Translations under genes and position numbers: made by a program
Notes under the pieces: model-generated
What the model was told of the DNA's origin: nothing
Seen by the model: only the letters and a program-made list of their open reading frames with translations
The model's database searches: none
Shown here: in pieces, positions 32,792-41,163 of the stretch
Position numbering within the stretch: the first letter of the stretch is position 1
How the letters are laid out: each line of letters opens with the position of its first letter
Assembly (NCBI GenBank): GCA_015680685.1
Contig: MNCI01026334.1
Coordinates: 932,390 to 973,552 of the forward strand
Length of the DNA: 41,163 nucleotides
Direction: 5' to 3'
Origin: Gnetum montanum
Lineage: Eukaryota; Streptophyta; Gnetopsida; Gnetales; Gnetaceae

Positions 32792-33480
32792 CTATTCAAG
32801 AGTAAGATTGGCATTAATTATTACTAACTTCCCATTTTTCAAGCATGCATATTCCATGTCAGTAAATAGATTTTTCAAATCTAAGGGCTCTTGTTTAAAA
32901 TTTTCAAGGATTTCCAACTCTTCCCAATAGGTATCATCATTTGCATCATCAGAGAGTTGGTGATGAACTTGATCTAGTTCATCCATGCCTTCTACATAGG
33001 CACATGTTAGGCTCTCAGCAAGTTCCATGCAAAGTATTGAGCTTCTCTCAAGGTCAATAGTCAGCCACTAGGTGCCTTCCTACTTTGTGGCTATGACGTA
33101 TAGGCACCTTTGAGTTTTAGATATATCAACACACAAATTGCATGCTTTAATAGATACACTATTAATAGTCCATAGTTTCTACACATAGTTGCACCTTGTA
33201 TCACTATACGCTATGCATGAAACTTTCTTCCTTTCAATCTTTCCAAATGTATTTTCTTTAGAAATTTCGAGGAAAAGATCTTGGATCCCTAATCATGCAT
33301 CAACAATGCTAAGCCAAGCCCTTCCCATGATGATTGGGAAGTCCTCCTTACAATTTTCCACTCAAATCACCAAGAAATTGGCAGGGTAGGACCACCCACA
33401 AATGGTGGTTACAATGTTCTCCACCAATCCTAAGAGAACAATGATGGACTGATCAACCAACTCGAGATGGATATTGCTCT
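32792..33480 (-). pseudogene. pol: Protease-RT linker, copy E
   Basis: The open piece at 32792-33028 (MELAESLTCAYVEGMDELDQ...) matches the linker in B at 7526-7760. Upstream, 33029-33480 is the C-terminal part of the protease region, broken by stops. No catalytic motif of its own. Confidence 0.6.
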
Positions 33481-33499
33481 TCTTGAGTGAAGGTAGGTT

Positions 33500-33808
33500 C
33501 TAGGCTTTATACATCTCATGGGAAATTAGATTAGCAATAGAACCTAAATTCAAAAGAGCCTTATAAGGCTCATTCCTAGTAATTTGAAGGTAAATAAGGG
33601 GACTTCCAAGAACAAATAGTTTCCTAGGAAGGTGGCCAGCTTTTATCCAATTGGTTACTGCATGAGTTAACAGGATGGTATACACTTTGGAAGGTGTTTG
33701 GTTTGAAGGGAATTCAAATGGATTAGATGCAAAGGGAGATGGAGAAGCAGGGTTTCCAGTTGTTGGTTCAAAAAAAAGGTCTTTTTCATTATCTAGTTTC
33801 CAAAACAC
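33500..33808 (-). pseudogene. Aspartic protease remnant, copy E
   Basis: Open 102-codon stretch: P/S/F-rich tether (NPASPSPFASNPFEFPSNQ), then ILLTHAVTNWIKAGHLPRK, and ALLNLGSIANLISHEMYKA. The active-site Asp is Asn here (LNLG instead of LDLG, consistent with G-to-A decay); copy B keeps the Asp. It would have cut Gag-Pol. Confidence 0.65.
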
Positions 33809-35156
33809 TTAGCTGAGGAGCTAGTTGTAAGCTAACATCCCTTGTTACCGTGCATTGTTACAGTTGAGGCAAAATTTCTCCTTGCATTGACAGAGTAGGC
33901 AATAACTAGGTTGAGGGTGGAGGGGCATATGTAAAAGAATGAGAAGGGTGATAGGGATATGGGATTTCTCCTCTAATAGATGGAGAATAAGTTTTGTAAT
34001 ACTCTAGAGGGTAGTAGTGATGTTGAACAATGGCATGACTGGAAGAGTTACGTAGAGAAATGGCTTGCTGAACATAGTACCCATATGGATTTGGTTACTA
34101 GTAAGGGTACTGTTGCCTTGGTGGTGGCATCCCCCACAACTATGGATGCCTCCACTATTGGTACTGCTCATATAGTTGTGGTGGAGCTCCACTTGGATAA
34201 TAGGTTTATTATTGGTGGAACTACTTAAGATTACCTTAAGGATAAGGTAATCTTCTAGGTGCCTACCTCCTTACGAATCTAGGATTCAGAGCATACACCC
34301 CATATTCCTGCAAGTGTGACACAATGGGGCAACATCCCCTAGGATGTTCATACTGGCAGGTTTCACACCCACTATCATCATCTAATTTAGTCTCCACAAC
34401 TTCTTATACTACAGCAGCTTTGTGTTTGCCCCTTTGATAGGCACATTCAGCTTCTTTCTGCCTCCTACAATTACAATTACTACTCTACTCTCTTGATTCT
34501 TCTGCGATTTTTAGAGCAATTTGGAATTTTTCATCAAACAAATCCCACATTTTATCTACCTTGGCAGAAATTTTAGACATAGATTTTTGAATTAGCAAGG
34601 TCTTTTGTTGCATCACCTCATCAAGCAATGACTCCTCCTCACTATCACAAAAGCAGACCTCCCTCTTTCTGATGGAAGGATCCCTGATATATTTTTTTAC
34701 ACTTTCTCATTTTCTCAACTCTTCTTCTTTTTTTCCTACCTACTCTATCAACCTTTGTATTTGATAGGCTCTTAATTTTGATAATCACCCTTAGGCATAG
34801 ACCCCAAGAGTTCTTCTCATTTTTTATCTAAATCCATCTATGGTGTGGTGAAGTTATTCCCACTAAGAATAACCATGGCCAAGGCATCGATGTATGAGAG
34901 AATCGTATCTGCCCATGGCAATGTCCAAGGGTTTATGTATTCCTTACTTCCATCCTTGGATCTACATTCTCAGATTAGACACTCAAAAGTACATCTGATA
35001 TTTATCATTGAACAGCTCTAACATTGTACTCCACCTGCAGATGGATTTTGGTTCCAAGGATCGATACCAGCTTTCTACTTCCTTGATGAGTGTCTTGGGA
35101 AATACCTTTAATTTTTGCCAAGCATTTTCAATATTTTGTAAGGCACAGGTATCATN
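33809..35156 (-). pseudogene. gag: gag remnant, copy E
   Basis: From the interrupted right side: ENAWQKLKVFPKTLIKEVES, WYRSLEPKSICRWSTM, LFNDKYQ (34983-35150), the core of Retrotrans_gag. Then KMWDLFDEKFQIALKIAEES (34500-34570), a CETCQYEHPRGCC block (34315-34375, CX2CX3HX3C, a variant zinc knuckle), and a P/Y/Q-rich tail with QQYPY and YPYGYYVQQ (34050-34200). The N-terminal part is cut off at the ambiguous base 35156 and LTR F. Frames are broken. Confidence 0.7.
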
Positions 35157-35186
35157 TATCATTTTCCTACTATTCACCTTCATCAC

Positions 35187-36004
35187 TGATGAGTGGCGAG
35201 GTATCCCTACACTCAACCATACGAATACGAGCGTTTCATGCGCGATCCAGTCGAACTCCGCAGATGGACTAGTTGTGGTATCTAGACAGTTACTCGTAGA
35301 TCGCAGTTTGTTGTCTTCTCACTTGGACTAGTATTAGCTTTATCATGTATGGTTTATTCCAGAGTGAGGTGTATGATGTGCTCCTACACTAATGCTACTC
35401 CTGGGGATGATGGAAAATAATATCAACTAAACTAGGAGAGAGAGTGAGTGAGAGAGAATCTAAACTAGCCTAAGTGCGATGAGCATCCATTCCTTAATCA
35501 TCCATACACATCTTGGACCTCGTGCATGCCTACCAAGCGCATGGCTTAGGAATGCTACTAGGTTACCAAATAGTCACACTTAAATGCTCGTGATTAAGTC
35601 GTACTCATTATGCGTTACTAGGAGATAAGGGTGAAGAGAGATTAACTAAGAAAGCAGTACATAACAATTACATAAATAATTAAGCTAAGTGGATGTTGCA
35701 ATGATGAAGTAATCTCGATCTTTATTGCCAGTCATGTGCGTGTCCAAGTACGTCACACTCGAATAAGGATGTCGTACAATTACAATCACCACACTGCGGG
35801 CATGCACTGGGAGAAAAGGGTTGAGAGGAAAACTGACAAAAAGTCTCTACAAAACTACTAAACTTAAAATTAACTAAAAATTTCCTACTAGATATTCCTA
35901 CCTCTTATTTATAGATGAGGAGACAGGCTGCGATATTGTGTATGTAATATGGTGTACGCGATATCATGGGTACGATATCGTAGCCAAAAATTCATGACTC
36001 ATCA
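35187..36004 (-). repeat. 3' LTR of copy F
   Basis: Starts TGATGAGTGGCGAGG and ends TCATGACTCATCA, 818 bp, then PPT. Reverse TATA box 35906-35914; reverse AATAAA 35721-35726. U3 palindromes at 35930-35982, including TACGATATCGTA (35971-35982). Inserted into the gag of copy E; about 30 bp of unassigned sequence lies between base 35156 (N) and the LTR. Confidence 0.85.
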
Positions 36005-36020
36005 TACCCCCACAACTGAA
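36005..36020 (-). promoter_or_regulatory. Polypurine tract, copy F
   Basis: The minus strand reads TTCAGTTGTGGGGGTA immediately before the LTR start TGATGAG. Best preserved PPT of the family here. Confidence 0.8.
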
Positions 36021-36195
36021 TGAAAACTCGTCCTTGAGTTAAAGTGAGAACAAGCTCCATTGATTACATAGTGGATAGGTATGGGATTATTGACTAACGA
36101 GAATGGGTTCATGCCGCAATGTGGAATCAAAACAAAATTGAGACACAACATAGAGAACACAAAAGAAAATCCTATAACTACAAAATTGATGGAAC

Positions 36196-38987
36196 TCATG
36201 TAGTTCCTGGTGGCAGTGGCTCCTCCATGGGTGCCTTTCCCTTGTCTTGTACTCCAGGTCTTGGGATTTGATGGAATTGAAGTATGGCCTGGGGTTTCTC
36301 CTCTTTAGTTCAGGGATCTTGTGTCGTCCATGCCAATGTTCCAATGTTTGATGGAGTTGACACCTCCCATGGGCACAGTAGTTGCAGAAACATTTTATTT
36401 GCTTTGACATACCAAGCTGCAAACACCTGTCGTTCCTCCTCATAAGCTCTGGCTTTATCTCTATATTCTTGAAAATCTACAAGTCATCTAGCTAAGTCTA
36501 TTGTGACACCTTTTTTCCTCTAGTAACTTGCTTTAACCACCTCGAGTTCAGAATTTGCAACCTCCAGTTTTTGCAATAATTTCTTGCATTCTACAAATTC
36601 TGTTTCATATTTGACATAGGTGGTGGCTACCTGTTGCTCGAGCTCTATTCTCAGGTGCCCTGCTATTAACATGGCAAGGTTGGCATACCACAGGTTTGCC
36701 AACTCCATGTACTCTATAAGGTCCTGGATCTGCAGGTCCCGGTTCTTAACTTCCACCTGGTGGGCAAATGCGTATGATATGGCCCGCCAGTCAGTGTGTT
36801 GAGCACTGAGAGCGTTGATGTGGGCCTTGGCCATATGGATCTCCTTCTCGATGATCTGTTTATACATTCCCACCTCGTCTTGAAAATGCTCCTTTAGCTT
36901 CTCATGTCGTTTATCCTCATTCTACCATGCACTTATTTCAATAGTCATCTTCTAACGGATGGTGTGTACCTCTTCCATCGAGAGGGTTTGATTTTCCCTA
37001 GCTAACCAGTTCATGTCCTAGTTGACCCTGATTAGTTATTCTTGCAGCTATTGAAAATGTTCTTTGAGAACATTCTTTTGTTTCTCCACAGAGGTCAACC
37101 AAAGGTTGTCAGCAACAAGTTTCTTATTTTCTTCTTGTAAGGCTTTCAGTACCTTGGTATGTGCGTAAGTTTGTGCTTGTGCCGTAGAGGCATCCCAAAC
37201 AGCCTTCTCTTTTTCTTCTACCACCTTAGTATTCTCTGTCAATAGTTTGGTAAGTTGCTCAGTTTTGAAAGTGTCCAGCTAGTCTGTGGGAACAAATTGA
37301 GAAGGATCTTGTTGTGCTACTTGCAGGGTCACAAGTCTTTCTTGCAATCTTTACACCTCTTCTTCAGCATGCTCGGCCCTCATCTTTGTCAAGACTAGCT
37401 TCCCCTTGGTGGAAATGAGGTCTGATTGGATTACTGTAACATATTGTGGGATGTTAAACAAGGACATCATTACTTGTCCTATTTGTAGCAATCAGTCAAC
37501 TACATCCTTATGTTCCGTAGGAGTCATTGAGGTTCCAGCTAGAGTTTGAGCATCCTGTGCTCCTGTAAGATCTATCGATGGCACAATAGATACATTAAAT
37601 GATTCTTTAATATGGTGTGCAACCACTTCTGTGGCTCCTGCTGCATCCTGGTGTTGCATGACCACCACCGTGGTCCCTTCACCAATTTCTAATTACACTT
37701 GAAAGGATGCAGCATTCCCTGAGGTCTGTTGTTACCAAGTGCTCTTCCCTCCCCCTGTATGGATGGACACTTCACCCCTTGCGTGATCCAAAGAAACTGT
37801 GGGTTGTATGGCATCGTTGATGATGCAGAAGAGATTTGCATCATCATGACTTTCCCAACTAATTGTCTCAACAATGGCCCTGAGATGGCTCATCGACGGT
37901 CTGTAATCTTGCGGTAGTGGTGGTTGATTCTGCTGGCCCGTGCTAGGCCTTGCTTCTTGTTGTTGGCTAGGTCCCATGCTTGGAAGTTGGTTGGGTCCTG
38001 CAAGTTGAGTTGTAGTTGGCCTTGCCATCTGTTCTTTTTCTTGTTCCGGCCCCAGCGTCTTACTAGTGATTTTCCTTGTGGATGGTGGCTTTAGCAATTT
38101 GGCATACGAAGCATTTTGGGCTTTTCAAAGGACATCATTGGTGTATCCTTTAATACTAGCATGTCTGCATAGCTTCCTAATAAGACAAGGGAAGGGCAAC
38201 GCAAGCTTCCCTGTCTTCCATTCTTCAAACCACCTCAGGATCTCCGTAAAATATAGATGAGGCAAGTTAGCATTAACCTTTCCCATCAACACTGCACATC
38301 CTCTTGCCGCATATGTTAAAATTATTTTTAAGCCTTTTTTGGGGAAGAGGTGATAAGTTCCTATTTTGAAATAGATCATCTCTTTCATCATCAACTCCCC
38401 AAATGTCTTATCCTCCTTGCCATATGCCCTTCCTAACCAAACTCGTCGCGCATTAGGGTCTGAGCGGGTAGACAACTGAGCAACCTTTGGCCCTGTATTC
38501 AGAAGGCTTAATACTTCTGAAATGGCCTAAACAAAGAAATCAATAGTCATACCACAAATGTTAACCGTGGTGCCCTATTCTTTGTTGTGCCAAAATTGGT
38601 ACGTTTCCCCTAAGTACCAGGCACCGCTTTTAGAGAGGAAAGGCCATAATGGGGACCCCTTGAGGTGATCCCTAACAGCCTCCGGAGCAAATTTTGTGAA
38701 AGACCCAAAGTTTAATTCCATAAGCACCGTAGTGAATATGGACCTTTCATGGATGGCTTGAACACAATCCTGGGGGGCAACGTGATATGTTGTCCCTGTT
38801 CAGACGTTGTAGCAGCTCCTCCTTCCACCTACCTTGATTGTACAGTAGCAGGGTCCACTTGGTGGATACTAAATGATTGTTCCTCCTGCTCTACATGTTG
38901 TCTGGTAGGAACTTGTCCTTCGCCTCTCCTGGGTCGTTTGATCCCACCTTAAGCAGGACCTTCCCGTTGTCCACATTTCAGGGCCAT
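36196..38987 (-). pseudogene. Accessory 3' ORF with coiled coil, copy F
   Basis: ATG at 38985-38987 (MALKCGQ) to TGA at 36196-36198, about 930 codons with net frameshift and some stops; the best preserved version. Domain 1 (38130-38730): FAPEAVRDHLKGSPLWPF, AWYLGETYQFWHN, AISEVLSLLNTG, RRVWLGRAYGKEDK, MKEMIYFKIGTYHLFPKKG, LPFPCLIRKLCRHASIKG. Linker (37730-38100) rich in Pro and Gln. Long coiled coil (36520-37450): QDLIEYMELANLWYANLAML, LLQKLEVANSELEVVKASY, LKALQEENKKLVADNLW. The tail DKGKAPMEEPLPPGTT resembles the end of B. It occupies the place of the env-like gene in Athila elements, but I see no membrane segment or signal peptide. Domain 1 recalls the 'putative plant transposon protein' family, unverified. 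Confidence 0.7.
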
Positions 38988-39042
38988 CTGCAATCACATA
39001 GGGCCAATCATTAGTAAGGTTGTTTCCAAAGTTAGGTTATAC
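38988..39042 (-). other. Candidate mini-intron before accessory ORF, copy F
   Basis: On the minus strand: donor AATAAG|GTATAACC, branch-like TTACTAATG, acceptor ATGTGATTGCAG directly before the ATG of the accessory ORF; 55 nt. All signals intact. The position suggests that a spliced leader delivers the start codon. Confidence 0.65.
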
Positions 39043-39473
39043 CTTATTGCTTGCCTTAATGGAATTGCTTTATCTCTATGTGATGCTAATTAAAATGTCC
39101 CCGAAAGATTATAATATTGAGTCCTCTTTGCTTAGGTGGTTTCCCAAATCTAGTTTCCCAATAAAACTAAGGGGATGAAATTATTTTTTGACACATTTAT
39201 TCTTAATTTTATAACTAATTACCCTTGATAATGTCCTTTGGGCGATGAAAATTTTCAAAAAATTTATGCACTATTCGGCATGTCCCCCTCCCCCACGACT
39301 GAGCTGAACACTTTGGGTTCGAGTAGGTTCAAACGAATGAAAATCGGAGGACCAACAAGCAAGTTATGGATATGAAAGCAAAGGATGCGCAATCGTAAGT
39401 CGTAGAGAGAAATTTGAAAGACTTCCCCCATGTGAATAGTTAAAAATGATGTTAAGTAGCGTAGGGGGTCACG
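39043..39473 (-). mobile_element. Leader of the accessory cassette, copy F
   Basis: About 430 nt between the internal TATA box and the mini-intron; no ORF. Includes a strong purine tract on the minus strand, CAGTCGTGGGGGAGGGGG (39283-39300 region), like the 3' PPT context CAGTTGTGGGGG. Confidence 0.5.
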
Positions 39474-39540
39474 TATATATAGATTTTGGAGATGCGATAT
39501 CGCGTAAGTGATATCGTGAACGCAATATCGCGTCGGCCTA
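39474..39540 (-). promoter_or_regulatory. U3-like internal promoter with palindromes, copy F
   Basis: Reverse TATA box CTATATATACGTG (39470-39482) preceded on the minus strand by GATATC-core motifs: GCGATATCGC (39494-39503), GTGATATCGTG (39508-39518) and GCAATATCGCG (39522-39532). The arrangement is that of the LTR U3 of X, D and F, but it lies inside the element, upstream of the accessory ORF. Confidence 0.6.
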
Positions 39541-40910
39541 TCGATGTTAAGGCACTATGGAATATACCAAATTTTTAAAGATTTTTCTGAAGTTAACAAT
39601 GTAAACTAAGGACATGTGGACAAGTGTTAACGGGTTCCAGGGTAATTCAACTAGTTTTGAAGGCACGAATAAGTATGATGGTGTGGAATTGATCAATAAG
39701 GGCCTCGAGTGGTAAGGGAGAGAAAAAGGCTATGTGATGGTTCATAGGAACGTTCGAATCGGAGGGATAGTAATAAAGGAAAGAATATCATTGAAAATAT
39801 GTTAATGGTAATAGATGGTGTGTGGAAGATGTGTTATGAGTGCAAATTACAAAAAATTACTCAAGTGGGTCCTCCCCAAAGTAGGTTCCAACCTATAATG
39901 CCCTTGCGTGACCATACTTAAAAGTGTCTATGGGCACTAGAAGGGTTAAATGTAATCCACATTGGTTCCACAAAACACACACATGTAAGTATCACCGGAA
40001 TGAGGTAGAAATTCTATGCTACACAAGACACGAGTTACAATTACATGAATAGCGAGATGAGACAGGGTATAGAAGGGATTGTAGAGATTGGGACATGAGG
40101 TAACTAACCCAGGGCACAATGAATCCTGTGTGTAAAGCATGATTAATGTGTCATTAACCCATCGTTCCAAGATTAGGACCAAGTCCATGCCTCTGATCAG
40201 TGACACTGCATTGTTTCATGCCATGATGAGCAACTATGAGAGTACCAGAACAACAAGACATACAATCACTTGGCATTTTGTTCAAGGGAAGAGTGATTTT
40301 TGCTTTGTGGCACTTTCTTTGTTTTTTTTTTTATTGCTGAATCTAGAGAAGCTGCCAACCTTCAAGCATGGGTGCATGTCTTTCTAGTGGGATCCCCCCC
40401 TAGAACAACATTGGATTTTTTAGTGCCTTTTGATTACTCTTACTCCCATTTTGTGTTAGATCTACAAGGATCTTAGTACAACCACGTTGCGTGATAACTC
40501 TCACAGATGTCACCAAATAGAATCTACAAGTCCCCTTGATGTCACATCCTAATCATTCCCTCTTGATCCATCCCTCTTCATTCTGGGTACAATGAACACA
40601 AAATTAATTTTAAGTTTTACAAATGTTAAGAATATCACTATACCCTCGAACAGAACCTCTTATTTGTAGAATGGATGAGTGGGTGTAATGGGCTCACTGT
40701 CCAAATAATTGATCGTTCGAGACTTGATAACATAGAACACACCTCAACCAACAAGCCACATGAGTGTTTTATTCATAGATGAGATTACTTATAAAAAGAC
40801 AAAAGACAAAAAGATAAAACAAGAAATTGAAAAATGAAAAATTGGAAAACAAAAAAATTTGTAAAGTTAAAGAAAATGAAAAATATTTATTAATCCTACT
40901 TGTTATTAGA
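39541..40910 (-). mobile_element. 3' noncoding region of copy F
   Basis: Contains the conserved box GTGGGTCCTCCCCAAAGTAG (39865-39884), the segment CCCCTTGATGTCACATCC (about 40531) shared with A, B and E, and an A-rich tract at 40790-40890. The frames at 39946-40387 are not conserved. Confidence 0.55.
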
Positions 40911-41163
40911 ATGGGGGATATCCCCCATAACTAAATGGTTAAGCATGGTGAGGATTAATAAATGAAAGATGAGGATCCTTGCATGTTGAAAATATTGAAA
41001 CTTGGTCAAACTTACCCCATTGGGGTTCACACACTTGATTATGGTAAGCATAGTGAGGCAATTTATAAGATGTGGTTCCTGAGTGACCCACTATGATACT
41101 TAAGACCGTAAGATGGTATGCAAGGATCAGGATGTCGCCCTCCATGGCTGTATTCATTGGGCC
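40911..41163 (-). pseudogene. pol: End of pol, copy F (enters window edge)
   Basis: The open frame at 40939-41157 lies where the integrase C-terminal tail of A and E ends; it matches them only by position and by the PPT-like GTTATGGGGGATATCCCCCA that follows. The rest of pol is outside the window. Could instead be noncoding. Confidence 0.35.

Noticed and set aside
36196-38987. Accessory ORF as a retroviral-type envelope gene
   Set aside because: Position fits, but I see no signal peptide, membrane anchor or cleavage motif; the main feature is a coiled coil.
1-41163. CRISPR arrays, operons, ribosome binding sites, rRNA
   Set aside because: Nothing of the kind is seen; the sequence is eukaryotic retrotransposon DNA.

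Overview
The window looks like nuclear DNA from a plant with a large, repeat-rich genome. I see no host gene. Almost all of it can be read as old, broken, mutually nested LTR retrotransposons of the Ty3/gypsy class, Athila lineage. The evidence is a primer-binding site matching the 3' end of plant tRNA-Asp, Athila-like RT motifs (FMDDFS, LVMVQEGIVLGHR-type block, DGYSGYNQI), a gag with a WY-SL-P-SI-W core, and LTRs of about 0.8-0.9 kb with TGATGAG...CTCATCA ends. The species cannot be named from sequence alone. Every coding region carries stops or frameshifts, so all genes are listed as pseudogenes.

Layout. 1-1971: 5' end of a minus-strand copy (H: gag, PBS, LTR). 1972-2296: a perfect 141-bp inverted repeat. 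2805-4612: minus-strand 3' part of a copy (G). 4613-13070: plus-strand copy B (LTR, PBS, gag and protease remnants, RT start, a large internal deletion, then a 3' accessory ORF). 13071-17740: minus-strand copy A (3' LTR, integrase, RNase H). 17740-19064: a chimera X, in which a plus-oriented 3' segment abuts a minus-oriented PBS and LTR (394-base gap inside the LTR). 19065-21855: minus-strand copy C (gag, PBS, 5' LTR). 21856-23722: unassigned. 23723-24586 and 25275-26170: two isolated LTRs (D and S). 26449-26690: a 93-bp tandem repeat. 26925-27790: a cluster of tRNA-like, SINE-like units. 27820-35156: minus-strand copy E, the most complete (3' LTR, PPT, integrase, RNase H, RT, protease, gag). 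35187-41163: minus-strand copy F (3' LTR, PPT, accessory ORF, its leader, 3' noncoding region, start of pol), which interrupts the gag of E.

The most interesting structure is an accessory cassette between pol and the 3' LTR. Copies B, F and G carry a long ORF (about 930-955 codons in B and F) made of an N-terminal globular domain, a P/Q-rich linker and a long coiled coil. In these three copies a TATA box with U3-like sequence lies about 390-435 bp upstream. Just before the ATG there is a candidate intron of 55-62 nt with donor AAG|GTAYM, branch-like CTAAT and acceptor AG. The same intron-like segment is recognisable in A, E and X, which have lost the long ORF. The LTR U3 regions carry arrays of palindromes with a GATATC core next to the TATA box, and copy F repeats such an array at the internal promoter. 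Copy comparisons were made by eye, so boundaries of diverged segments are approximate.
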